NCBI GenBank assembly: GCA_963853835.1 | Contig: OY970830.1 | Coordinates: 39,083,966-39,147,965 of the forward strand | Source of the DNA: Calendula officinalis | Taxonomy: Eukaryota > Streptophyta > Magnoliopsida > Asterales > Asteraceae | Direction: 5' to 3' | Length of the DNA stretch: 64,000 nt | Shown: in pieces, positions 11,787-24,176 of the stretch | How the letters are laid out: every line of letters begins with the position of its first letter | How positions within the stretch are numbered: the stretch's first letter is position 1 | Notes under the pieces: generated by a model | The model's database searches: none | Seen by the model: the letters and a program-made list of their open reading frames with translations, nothing else | What the model was told of the DNA's origin: nothing | Position numbers and translations under genes: made by a program

Positions 11787-13993
11787 TGTAACGACCCGAA
11801 ATTTTTGTATTAAATAAATTATGTAAAAATATGATAAACAAGGATAAATCATTTAAAGAACGTGGGAATTGGTTTCGTGTCATTTGGACACCGTATGAGA
11901 AAGTTATGGACGAAACCGGGTCGAGGCGAAGACCGAAAAGTGCAGCCTGGCTACCTGAGAAGTTCGCGACGCGAACTTCTGTTCGCGTTCGTGAAGTTGA
12001 GGCAGGGAATTTGGTGGCCAGACGTGAAGAGTTCCCGACGAGTTACCGATCGCGAAGTGTTCACGAGGCGCGAAGTTCGCGACGCGAACTTGAGTTCGCG
12101 ATCGCGAACTGTTTGGTTCTGTATAAAACGGGTTTTTAGGGTTTTTCTCATTCTCTTCAACCCTAAACTGGTGCAGCCGATTTGAGAGAAGAAAGGGGGC
12201 GATTTTGGTGTTCTAGAGCTCAAATCTTCTTTAATCTTGTGGATCTTAACATCAAAGGTAAGGATTCTTGATCCTTGATAGTTGGTAGTTAGTTTGTGAA
12301 CTTTGTATGGGTAGAAATGGTGGTTTGGGGAACCATCCATGTCATCTTTGGGGAAGATGACTAATCATGGGTGTAGAACACTCATTGTAAGCTTGTAATC
12401 GATGTGTACAAGTTGGATTTGGGTTTATTGATGGAAATCTTGAACTAGGGTTTGAGATTCCACCAAGTTGGATGAACTTGGTGGTTAGGAATGTGAATAT
12501 GGATTGATTAGTGATTAGTTATCGATAATAACTAGTTATTGTAATGATATTGATGGTAGGTCAAGAAGACCTAAAGTTTGGTGACATTTCACGAGTTGGA
12601 AAGCAAGGATTCGTGTTATTAGACACGATTTGGAGTTAGCTTGGCTAAGGTGAGTACATGAGACTTTTACTGAGTACATAGCAAATGATTTTTGGAAACT
12701 ATGATGTTTTAAGAGTCTTTATTAATAACGTTTTTAATAAAGAAAAGAATGATATGTTGAGAAAGTGCTAGTATTGGGCTATTTGAGTATGTTTATATGA
12801 TTAATGATTTTGAAAGAGATTTTGATGATAAAAAGTAATTAACGTGTTTTTTTTATAAATAAGATGTACGAATAGAGATAATGGCTTAAAAGAGCTTGAT
12901 AATCGATTTAATAATAGTATGTATTAATAAGGCTTGAGACAATGATTTTTAAGTAATAAGTATCGGTTAGTATATTATACTAATAAAAGTAGTTATCGAA
13001 TTACTAAGAGAATGAGTATAGAGTGGCTAGTAATAAACATGTATCCTAGTCAAAGAAGAGTCAAAGTAATATGATTTTCATAAATGATAAATACGTTTTA
13101 AATTATTAAAGGACTTGGTAAAGTCGAGATTGAAACTGAATAAGTAAAAAGAATAATATGATGATTTAGAATAGGTGTATTTTAATAAATGATGAATTTG
13201 ATGAAAAGAGCTAATGCTCATATTTTGTTGAAAGGAGCTAAGGCTCATAAGTGTTAATGAGATATCCGGAATAAGACCGCCCAGAAATGGGGGAGCATGA
13301 GACGTCTACTTGGGGTGGTACCTCCCTGCGCAAAGAGTAGAATGTCACAGTTTACGACACCCAGTGTTGGGTGAGCATGACGACCCGGGAACGGGGAGAG
13401 CTTATGAATCTCGGTAAGATGGGGGTTCCCAATTACCTTGATAGTTTACCTATGACATCCCATATCGGGAGAGTTGGCTTCGGAGAGGTCCGTTGCGTAT
13501 GTGATAAAGAAAGTGTAAGCTTGGAGATAGCTTACAAGTATGTGAATACATGATGAGTAAGCTTATGGTAAGCTTATTAGTTTATACGATTAAATGAATA
13601 GAAGATGAGTATTAAATTAATAGAAATGATGAGGATAAGTATTTACTTTGATATAAATATTATTTTTATAAATCTTTTGAGAATGGGTCGAAAACCTATG
13701 TATCTCACGAGACTATTTTGTCTCACGTACTACTTTGTTTTGGCTATGTACTCAGGTTCGAGATCGATGGATTAGAGGGTCGCGTTAGAAGTGGCCTAGT
13801 GTTGGTTAGCCTGGGAGCTCGTAGGTAGTTCTCGTTTATCCTATGGTTATGATATAGTATTTGTAACACCGGTTTTAATACTCTGATAAACTTTTATTGG
13901 TTTTTGTTAAACCGTATTTTGGGAACATTGGACATTGTATTATTTTTATTTAAAAATATGTTTAAAAGATGTTTTAAAAATTGAGGTGTTACA
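11787..13993 (+). mobile_element. Solo gypsy LTR in plus orientation
   Basis: Starts TGTAACGACCCG and ends TTGAGGTGTTACA, the same ends as the gypsy LTRs at 17661-19321 and 24177-25841 but in the opposite orientation. It is longer (2207 bp) and clearly divergent inside. ACCT flanks both sides (a 5-bp duplication ACCTT if one T is shared with the LTR). A TATA box (TATAAAA, 12122) follows a block of GTTCGCG inverted repeats. No internal region remains, so it is a solo LTR. Confidence 0.85.
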
Positions 13994-14577
13994 ACCTTCC
14001 CCGCCGCTTCCCCTGTCTTAGAATGGAGCTACCGAACGGACATAATAGGATGATGTTAAGATTAAAAGTATAATCATAAAATTAAACAAATCCTTCCCGT
14101 TTAATATAAATGTGAACATCGTGTGCTCTCCATAAGACGACACGCGCCCACATTATAATCTGATTAACGGAACTCGTGTGGTTAACCGGTACGTTAATTA
14201 TGAGATTATTTTGTGAGTGGAACGATTCTCGCGATACCCAAGCGAACTTGAGCCGGGAATCTACGTGGGTGTCTTATGGTTGTTTCACCTTCTAATATAT
14301 GATCCACGGCATCCCTGTCATATAGATTAGAAAGAGCATTGATTCGAGATTAACATGCCATTCTCCTAAGAGAATGAATCTCAAAGAACTAGGGATTTCA
14401 TGAGATTGAAATTGACAATAGTTTGCCTACAACACGAAATTATTCGGTGTAAAATACGGCATCCCTCTTCACATCAAATAACTAGTGGTTGTATACTAGC
14501 CTTATGAATAAAGATTGAGAAAATTATTATAAGGATTATTTATGAATACAATAACAAAGAAATTGTTTCTTTTGTAA
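13994..14577 (+). other. Rest of the Copia leader
   Basis: Noncoding sequence up to the remnant gag start. Continues the leader interrupted at 11786. Confidence 0.55.
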
Positions 14578-16944
14578 ATGACTTCCAACAACAATAACAT
14601 GAACAATGTCCCACTTCCTCCACCACCACTTCCACTTTCACCGTAAAATCGTCCTCGATTATCTATCTCAAAAGTTTCATCTCGTAACGGTATTACGAAA
14701 TTTAACTATGTGGATTATCTGAATAATTCACGAGCTGCTGTTGAAAACCTAAGACTCATTCCGAATTGCAAAGTGAGAAAAAGAGAGTTTGTATGTAGCC
14801 TCATCAAAATGGTGAGAGGCTACATATCAGAAAGATTAGGGTGTAAATGTGTCTAAGGAATTAGCAATTGACATAGTGTTGAGCTCGCTTACTCCGGCAT
14901 ATTCTTCATTCGTATCAGACTACGATAAGAATAATAAAGACATTACACTCATAGAGTTATGCAGGTTGCTAATAATTGCTGAAGCGAAGATGTTAGGCAT
15001 TCATAACCCTAATTCTGATACTCCTATCTTAAACATTGAATCAAATGGTGCTACGACAAGTGAACCTTCTCACCCCAGTGGAAAATGGGAAACTAAGGTG
15101 GGACATACCCATAGAAAGCTTAAGAGAACGAGAAGTTCACTAATAACACAAAAGGATTTAATGTGTTCTCATTGCAATGAAATGGTTCACTGGAAAAGAA
15201 ACTGCCCAAAGTACCTAGATAATGTGAAGAATCACATGGTCCAAGAGTATGGCATCTTAGGTACAATTATATTGAACTTCACAGTGCTTCTACGTCTAAA
15301 TTCTTGGGTCCTTGATACGGGGTGTGGTACTCACATTTGCAATGATATGCAAGGACTAAAGAATATAGGAAGCTGAAGCATGGTGAGCTGAATCTAATCA
15401 TGGGAAACAGAGTCTCGACTGCTGTTACCCTGATTGGAGATTATGATCACATGCTTAGTACTGGTCGTTCAATTATTTTATTAGATGTTTGTTTTTCGCC
15501 GTGTATGGCACGCAACATTATTTCATTATACGCATTGTTTAAGGATGGTTTTAATTTCGTTTTTGATAATGAGAATGGTTCTATTTTGGTTTATAAAAAT
15601 GATGTGTTTTACTTTAAAGTTATTCCTTGTAATGGTATATATGAAGTTGGTTGCGTAAACAATAGAAATCTAATATTGAATGTTGATTCATCCAAAGGTG
15701 TATTGGATAAGTCATGTCTATGGCACTGTCGCTTAGGGCATATAAACAAGAAACGCATAGCTAAACTCCAAAGGGATGGAGTGTTAGAATCATTTGACTT
15801 AAAATCAGATGATGTGTGTGAGTCTTGTTTACTTGGCAAGATGACAAAGGCGCCGTTCACAGGGTCGTGTGAAAGAGGCAAAGATTTGTTGGACCTCATA
15901 CATACTGATGTGTGTGGACCATTCAAATCTAACACTAGACATGGTGAACGATACTTCGTCAAATTTACTGATGATTTCAGTAGATATGGTTATGTTTATT
16001 TGATTAAACATAAATCTGATACTTTTGAAACGTTCAAAGAATATCAGAAAGAAGTAGAGAATCAACTGGGCAAGAAGATTAAGATGCTCCGCTTTGACAG
16101 GGGCGGAGAGTATCTTAGTCAAGAGTTTATCGACTATCTAAAGAGTTGTGGAATAGTATCCCAACTCTCTCCTCCACGAACTCCACAACTCAATGGAGTG
16201 TCGGAAAGGAGAAATCGAACCTTTTTAGACATGGTGCGATCAATGATGAGTCGATCAACACTTCCAGTGAGTTTCTGGGGATATGCCTTAGAGACTGCAG
16301 CACATATCGTGAACCTTGTACCAACTAAGAAGGTTGCCAAAACTCCCTCTGAAATGTGGACAGGGAATCCTCCCTCCCTCAAACATTTGAAAATCTGGGG
16401 TTGTGAAGTTTATGTAAGACATGAATCTCACGACAAGCTAGATAACAAATCAGAGAAGTGCTACTTCATTGGGTACCCATGACAGTCTTTTGGATATCGG
16501 TTCTATAATCCGAAAGAGAACAAAGTGTTCGTATCTCGAAGAGGATTCTTCCTTGAGAGAGAGCTATTATCCAAAGAAGACAGTGGGAGCAAAATTGATC
16601 TTGAAGAGTGTCAAGAGTCAACCAATGAAGATGTAGTGGAACCTATAGTTGACACTAGCACTCAACCAGAGGATGAGATTCCTGTTGAAGAAAATAATGT
16701 AACTCCTACCGTTCCACGTAGATCCTCTAGAACTGTTCGCCCTCCTGAGCATTTTGGTGATTATTATGATTACAATATTGCTGAAGGTGATGCATCTACT
16801 GGAAATAGTTTACCAGTTGATGACGATGAGCCATTGAGTTATAAGGAAGCTATGGAAGGCCCTGAGGCCGAAAAGTGGAAAGTGGCTATGGAGAGTGAGA
16901 TTCAGTCCATGTATGACAATCAAGTATGGAACGGATCGTACTAG
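14578..16944 (+). pseudogene. Copia gag-protease-integrase (copy 2)
   Basis: A remnant gag start (MTSNNNNMNN) at 14578 is quickly stopped. Frame 14849-15376 has the gag end, a zinc knuckle CSHCNEMVHWKRNC with the usual Gly replaced by Val, and the protease motif VLDTGCGTHI. A one-base frameshift near 15370 leads to frame 15400-16482 with the pre-integrase HHCC region and the integrase core (DLIHTDVCG, LRFDRGGEYL, ERRNRT). TGA at 16480-16482 interrupts; frame 16525-16944 continues the linker and ends at NQVWN, where gypsy DNA begins. Reverse transcriptase and RNase H are missing. The part from 15678 onward is the second copy of 1-1267. Confidence 0.9.
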
Positions 16945-17660
16945 CTCAGTTTAAGTCCTTGCATTTACTAGCTTCAAGGACTTGCTCGGTTTCACGGATC
17001 CAACGGATCGTGACTTTTGGTTCGGAGCTACCATAGTAGTTATCGGGCTTAAAAGCCATAAAATTTTTGTACGTGCACCCCTTCCTTTCCCTTGGCTCGG
17101 GGTCACTCTCTCCTTATTCCGTTGAGGACCTCTCGGTTTGAGCAACACTACTTGACTTGCTTTTCGTGCGGGGTGGAGATTCCTCCCGCCTTTCACGTGC
17201 CTTATGCTCATTGAGGATTCGGTTCTAATCCTCGTTCACTATGTCCCTCATTTGATTGAACATAGTTTGGAGGTGTTCCACGGTGACCGGGGTGTGAGTG
17301 TTCCTATCAACACCCGAATTCTCCACTTCGTCACGAGGTGGAGGACCAAATACCGGTTCAACAAGGTTATTCGAATCTTGCCCTTGATCAAGTGGGCCTC
17401 TTGCACTTCTAGTTCTCACCATTTTGCTATAATAAGACATCAATCATTTAGTAGTCAATTCATTAAAGTAACGGTGGCATTGACCGTTCCACAACCAATA
17501 TGACCTATTCCCTTAAGGTCAACCCTATCGAGCCTACACTTTAAGGTCTAAATAGTCATTTCATAAGTATCCTATGGAACCTACGGTCCTACTAGCTCAG
17601 TTTAAGTCTAGGATGGTCAATTCAACCTAGTTCACTTAAACTATGGCTCTGATACCAAGT
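16945..17660 (-). mobile_element. Extra gypsy 5' internal fragment outside the complete gypsy copy
   Basis: On the minus strand: primer binding site (17646-17657), leader, gag start at 17443 (MMSYYSKMVRTRSARG) and gag to the QVLEASK segment. It lies beyond the left LTR of the complete element, so that LTR serves two internal regions, as in a tandem gypsy dimer. Unlike the copy at 23585 its gag frame has no stop at the GCT junction. Confidence 0.85.
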
Positions 17661-19321
17661 TGTAACACCTCAATTTTCAAAACAATATTTAATTAACATT
17701 TAATCCAAAATACATAATATTGTATCGGTGTCAACTACCGGTTTTACAAAAACGAAAAGGTTTCTTGTTCGAGATTATCAGAGTTTACAAAAACGGTGTT
17801 ACAAATTATATCTTAACCATAGGATAAGGACTCTAATCATCAACACCGAGCTAATCTCAACAAGGCCTCTTCTAAACGGGCCTCCTAGATCTTCGATCCC
17901 GAACCTGAATACATAGCAAAAGCACAAACATAGTACGTGAGACAAAATTACCTCGTGAGATACATGGGTTTTAGACCCGATAAATAAATAGTCAAATAAT
18001 ATCATTTAATCTTAAAATAATATTACTAAGTTTGTTTTGGGTCACTTTATCACTTTCATCATTGGTCAATGTCAATATAATCGGAATGCCTCCAATCTAT
18101 CAAGACCATCATTTCCACGGTAATCGGAATGCCTCCAATCTACCGGGACTCATAGGTATTGGGTAATCGGAATGCCTCCAATCTACCACTAACCTTAAGG
18201 TACCGTAATAACCGGAATGCTTCCAATCTACTACGGCCCTAGGGATATCATCATCGTCATCATTTCTTATCTTTTATCGTTATGAGCTTATAACTCCATC
18301 TTTTCTTATTCAATCAATCATGTAACCATCATACAAGCAATTCATCATATATCACATAAATGACTAAATTACTTAAAGACTCGATAAAAAATCATTTAAT
18401 CATAAAAACATTTACTAGCTATGTACCCAGTTTGAAAGTTCACATGTACTCACCTTAGCCAAGCTTAACCAGTTGTTGCGTTCTTTAATCACCAATATCA
18501 CTTCTCGAGATTTGAATGCCTCAAATATTCCAACTGACAATCTATTATCAAAACCAATACAATGGTTTGCATTAATCATCTATACTAACTACATAATCCA
18601 TGGCTAGTTAACTACTAGCACCATTTTCCCCAAAATTACCAAACCCTAGGTTCATAAATCACCACATTTTCGTGTATCCATGACATGACCACGTTTTCCT
18701 TGTTAAAATACCATAGATCTAAGTTATCCCACTCCCATTTAACCATTCATGAACAAATCCATAACTAGGGTTTATGATTCAAGCTTCCATACTCAAATCT
18801 AAGACTTATATCACAAGAGAGATGAAGATTTACCTTAGATCTTCAACTAGGAGCAAGAATCACCAAGATTTGATGAAGATTGAGCTCCAAACAACACCTT
18901 TCACTCAGAAATCGCACACACACAGTGAGAAGGAAAAACTAGGGTTAAATGTGTGTAATAAATGAGTTTTCCCGAATTTAATGCTGTTGTCGTCAGAGTT
19001 CGCGATCGTTACCAGGAGTTCGCGTCGCTAACTCTTTCACGCTCGCATAGTTCGCGATCGTTACCGGTCCGGGAACTACTTCGCGATGAATGACCCAAAT
19101 CGCTGTACCGAGTTCACGATCGCGAAAAATAGTTCGCGCCGTGAACTCCCATAGCAGCCCAGGCTGCACTTTTTAATCTTTGGCTCGACCAGGTTTCGCC
19201 CATAACTTTCTCGTACGGTGTCCAAACGACACGAAACGAATTCCTACGTTCTTTAAACGATTTATCCTTATTTATCATATTTTTGTACAATTTATTTATT
19301 TACAAATTTCGGGTCGTTACA
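17661..19321 (-). repeat. Gypsy LTR (3' LTR of the complete copy)
   Basis: TGTAAC...GTTACA ends. Contains four copies of a roughly 24-bp unit TAATCGGAATGCCTCCAATC between 18058 and 18235, and a CG-rich block with TTCGCGATCG repeats at 18985-19150. Confidence 0.9.
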
Positions 19322-19333
19322 ACTATCTACCCC

Positions 19334-19738
19334 TTAAGGAGATTCCGTCCTCGGAATCTCATCATAGTTCACGAAGTTCGGGTATCTTTTCCGAATCTCA
19401 TCCTTGACTTCCCATGTCAAGTTTGGTCCAAGGGAATGCTTCCACTTGACCAACACCAACTCAATCTCTTTATTTCTAAGTTTCTTGGTCTTTGTCTCTA
19501 ATATCGCTTCGGGTTCTTCTATCAACCGGTTCGGGACATCAACCCGCAACTCTTGCAACGGAATTATATTCTCAACTTCACCCACAAACTTCTTCAAATA
19601 ACTTACATGAAACGTATCGTGAACACCTTGAAGTTCGGGTGGGAGTTCTAACTTGAAAGCTTGCAAACCGACCCGTTTCAAAATCTTAAACGGGCCAACA
19701 TACCTTGGGCTCAATTTGCCTTTCTTACCAAACCGCAT
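19334..19738 (-). pseudogene. Gypsy integrase C-terminal and chromodomain-like segment
   Basis: Starts MRFGKKGKLSPRYVGPF, the conserved integrase C-terminal block, then LPPELQGVHDTFHVSYLKK, and ends in a chromodomain-like region (VLVKWKHSLGPNLTWE). Chromodomains in this lineage target integration to chromatin. Cut off from the upstream frame by a TAG just before PWKGVMRFG. Confidence 0.85.
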
Positions 19739-19753
19739 TACGCCTTTCCAAGG

Positions 19754-21532
19754 CTATACTTTCAACATCACCATGTCTCCGACATTCAAATCATACGGTC
19801 TCTTTTTCAATCCCGAGTAACTTCTTTGTCGATCCTGGGCGATTTTCTTATTGGTTTGGATTATCCCAATCTTTTCATTGGTCAACCTCACAATCTCGGG
19901 ACCCGTGAGTTTCGTCTCACCCGCTTCAAGCCAACACGATAGAGTTCTACATTTCCTTCCATACAACGTCTCATAAGGCGGCATTTTAACAGTCGATTGG
20001 TAACTATTATTGTAGGAGAACTCAACTAACGGTAGGTGTTCATCCCATTTACCCCCAAAATCTAGCACACATGATCTTAGCATATCTTCAACCGTTTGAA
20101 TAGTTCTTTCACTTTGACCATCGGTTTGCGGGTGGTAAGCCGTACTCAACCGCAATTTCGTTCCCAACTCCTCTTGCAACGATCTCCAAAATCTCGAGGT
20201 AAACCTCGCGTCTCTATCGGACACAATCGACAACGGGACTCCATGAAGTCTTACTACTTCATCCACATACAACTTTGCCAATTTCTCAAGTGGCATGGTT
20301 TCCCGAATTGCTAAGAATAATGCACTTTTGGTCAACCGGTCAACTATGACCCAAATGGCGTCGTGGTTCTTGCTCGTCTTTGGCAATCCAACAATAAAAT
20401 CCATTGTTATATCATCCCATTTTCCGGCCGGGATTTGTAACGATTGAGCTACCCCGTAAGGTACTTGATGTTCGGCTTTTACTTGTGCACACGTGGCACA
20501 CTTAGAAATATACTTTGCCACTCTTGCCTTCATCCCGGGCCACCAATACATCTTCTTCATATCTTGATACGTTTTTGTACTTCCCGGGTGGATCGAATAC
20601 TTAGACTTATGGACGTCGTTTAGTAACTCCTTTCGGGTACCCCCGAACTTGGGAACCCAAATTCGTCCACCCACGGTTTTCAACCCTTGCTTATTTTCCA
20701 CAAAATGTTGGTTCTTTCCCAATCGTTCTTGCCTTAACTCATCTTTTTCCATCACTTCCCGTTGGGCATTCTTGATTCGTTCTACTATACTCGAGACTAC
20801 TTCAATACGTGTTAGCTTTCCCTTAATCGGCCTTTCATACACTTTTCGGCTTAAGGCGTCGGCTACCACGTTGGCCTTCCCCGCATGATAGACAATTTCA
20901 CAATCATAATCTTGTATCAATTCGATCCATCTTCTTTGCCTCATATTTAGGTCTTTTTGAGTGAAAACATATTGAAGACTTTTGTGATCCGTGTACAACG
21001 TACACCTCGTACCGTATAAGTAGTGTCTCCATAACTTTAAAGCAAACACTATCGCCGCCAACTCTAAATCGTGAGTCGTGTACCTTTCTTCCGCATTCTT
21101 TAGTTGTCTCGAGGCGTAGGCAATCACTTTCCCCCGTTGCATCAAAACACAACCCAAACCTTTATGTGAAGCATCACTATACACGACGAAGTCTTCCATC
21201 CCTTCGGGTAACGTGAGAACCGGGGCGTTACACAATTTTTCTTTCAATGTGGCGAATGCTCTTTCTTGCTTTTCTCCCCACACGAACTCACTACTCTTTC
21301 GGGTCAACAATGTGAGTGGTGTCGCCACTCGAGAAAAGTCTTGAATGAATCGACGGTAATATCCGGCAAGGCCGAGAAAACTTCTCACTTCGGTTGGAGT
21401 TCGTGGCGGTTCCCACTTCATAACCGCTTCAATCTTTGACGGGTCAACTTTGATTCCTTCTCGGGACACGACATGACCAAGGAATTGGACTTCTCGAATC
21501 CAAAATTCACACTTAGAAAACTTAGCATACAA
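19754..21532 (-). pseudogene. Gypsy RT end, RNase H and integrase
   Basis: 592 codons. RT thumb (KFSKCEFW, FLGHVVSREGI), RNase H with YSDASHKGLG, the E in DLELAA and TDHKSLQ, and D in VVADALSRK. Integrase zinc finger (H-x-H ... CATCAQVK), core with D in DDITMDFIVGLP, D in IVSDRDARF and E in GQSERTIQT. All catalytic residues are present. It is separated from the RT fingers by a TGA at 21536-21538, probably from CGA, and ends at a TAG. Confidence 0.9.
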
Positions 21533-21538
21533 TTTCTC

Positions 21539-21955
21539 TCATTGTAGCACTTCTAACGTTTGTCTTAGATGACTCTCGTGTTCTTCTTCGGTTTTTGAAT
21601 AAATAAGAATATCGTCAATAAATACGATGAGAAACTTGTCGAAGAATGGTTTGCAAACCCGATTCATAAGATCCATAAAAATGACCGGTGCATTAGTCAA
21701 CCCAAACGGCATCACCAAAAACTCGTAATGCCCATAACGTGTACGAAACGCCGTCTTCTCGGTATCTCCTTCTTTCACTCGAACTTGATGGTAACCCGAT
21801 CTCAAATCGATCTTCGAGAAATAGTCCGCACCTTGAAGCTGATCAAATAAGTCGTCGATTCTAGGCAACGGGTATCGGTTCTTAATAGTCATCTTGTTCA
21901 ACTCTCGGTAGTCGATGCACATTCTCATCGAACCGTCTTTCTTCTTAACAAACAA
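21539..21955 (-). pseudogene. Gypsy reverse transcriptase core
   Basis: Contains FVKKKDGSMRMCIDYR, YPLPRIDDLFDQLQGA, FSKIDLRSGYHQ, MPFGLTNAP and the active-site FIDDILIYS. This is one open piece between two stop codons of the gag-pol frame. Confidence 0.9.
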
Positions 21956-22012
21956 TACGGGCGCACCCCATGGAGACGAGCTAGGACGAATAAACCCTTT
22001 GTCGAGTAACTC

Positions 22013-23959
22013 TTACAACTGGGACATCAATTCCCGCATTTCAGTGGGAGCCAAACGGTATGGAGCACGAGCTATCGGCGTCGCTCCCGGAACTAAATCA
22101 ATACGGAATTCTACTTGCCTCTCCGGTGGCAATCCCGGTAAATCGTCGGGAAATACCTCGGGAAAATCCCGAATCACCTTTACATTTTCCACCGACTTCT
22201 TCTCTTTCCTTCCATCTAATACATATGCTAAAAAGGACGAACATCCTTTGGCTAAACATTTCCTAGCTTTAACCGCGGTCATAAGACATGGTAGATGGTG
22301 TCGTCTCTCACCGTACACATAAACTTTTTCATTGTCGGGGGTCCTAATCGAGACTATCTTCTTCCCACATAAAATCTTTGCTTGATTCTCACCCAACCAA
22401 TCCATACCTATAACTATATCAAAACCCGCAATTTCCATGGGTAATAAATTCACCTTAAACTTTCTCCCATCTATTTCCAATTCACAATTTCGACACATAT
22501 GTTGAACTATGGAGGTTTTACCATCCGCAATTTCTATATCATATATTTCATCAAGAAGTTCCAACGGCACATTCAACACCACAACAAAATCATGCGACAC
22601 AAACGAATAAGTAGCACCCGAGTCAAATAAGATCCGGGCGGGAATAGAATTTACGAGTATGGTACCTGAAACGACATCGTGGGCTTCTTTGGCTTCATCT
22701 CGGGTAAGTTGGAAGGACCGTCCCTTGACTTTTGTCGGCTCCGCTTTCTTTTGAGCGGTTGACACCATGGTCTCACTTCCCTTCTTCGGGCATGCATTGC
22801 TATAGTGCCCTTTTTCATGGCACGAATAGCACTCGATTTCAAACAACGGTTTGGCCCGGCAATCCCTTGCCATATGCCCCGGCCTTCCACATTTGAAACA
22901 TGATTTTGAATCCGCCAAACATTCCCCCTTGTGGTCCTTGCCACACTTCTTACATGCACCCACACTTGTTTGTTTAGAGATGGTCGGGGTGAACTTTCCT
23001 CTCTTCACCGAACCCGAGCTCCCCTCAAACTTCCTCTTTTCAAACTTTTCAAACTTTGGCCTCTTGTTGATTCTCCTTTGGCCCACTTCCTCCACATTCC
23101 TCGCCGCACTAATAGCCTCATCTAGTGTGGCGGCCCTCTTTACTTCCAACTCATACTCCCACGGGAGTCCATTGGCATACCGAACTATCCGGGATCTCTC
23201 ATCCGGATACAATTTGATCACAAACGGGATTAACCCCGTGAACTTCCTAGTGTACTCATCGACACTAAAACCACCCTTCTTCAAATGAACAAACTCTTCT
23301 TGAAGTTTCTCCAAATTTCTCTCGGGGCAAAACTTTGCCTTCAACCGACTCACAAACTCCTCCCACATCATCTTGTACATCGCCCTTTTTCCCAATGTTT
23401 CATACACGGTATCCCACCACACGAGTGCCTCATCCTTCAACAACCGAGAAGCATAAATCACCATATCACCGTCCTTGCATTTACTAGCTTCAAGGACTTG
23501 CTCGGTTTCACGGATCCAACGGATCGTGACTTTTGGTTCGGAGCTACCATAGTAGTTATCGGGCTTAAAAGCCATAAAATTTTATTACGTGCACCCCTTC
23601 CTTTCCCTTGGCTCGGGGTCACTCTCTCCTTCTTCCGTTGAGGACCTCTCGGTTTGAGCAACACTACTTGACTTGCTTTTCGTGCGGGGTGGAGATTCCT
23701 CCCGCCTTTCACGTGCCTTATGCTCTTTGAGGATTCGGTTCACATCCTCGTTCACTATGTCCCTCATTTGATTGAACATAGTTTGGAGGTGTTCCACGGT
23801 GACCGGGGTGTGAGTGTTCCTATCAACACCCGAATTCTCCACTTCGTCACGAGGTGGAGGACCAAATACCGGTTCAACAAGGTTATTCGAATCTTGCCCT
23901 TGATCAAGTGGGCCTCTTGCACTTCTAGTTCTCACCATTTTGCTATAATAAGACATCAA
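22013..23959 (-). pseudogene. Gypsy gag and protease
   Basis: Gag begins at 23959 and is broken by TAA near 23585 (other copies read TAC there), then continues from 23575. Gag core is followed by three zinc knuckles (CKKCGKDHKGEC, CFKCGRPGHMARDC, CYSCHEKGHYSNAC), then the protease with ILFDSGATYSFVS and IGMDWLG, and the RT lead-in PEVFPDDLPGLPP. It ends at a TAA that replaces CAA (MSQL stop, at about 22013). Confidence 0.9.
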
Positions 23960-24161
23960 TCATTTAGTAGTCAGTTCATTAAAGTAACGGTGGCATTGAC
24001 CGTTCCACAACCAATATGACCTATTCCCTTAAGGTCAACCCTATCGAGCCTACACTTTAAGGTCTCAATAGTCATTTCATAAGTATCCTATGGAACCTAC
24101 GGTCCTACTAGCTCAGTTTAAGTCTAGGATGGTCAATTCAACCTAGTTCACTTAAACTATA

Positions 24162-24173
24162 GCTCTGATACCA
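24162..24173 (-). other. Primer binding site of the gypsy element
   Basis: TGGTATCAGAGC on the minus strand, three bases inside the 5' LTR; initiator-Met tRNA type. Confidence 0.88.
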
Positions 24174-24176
24174 AGT

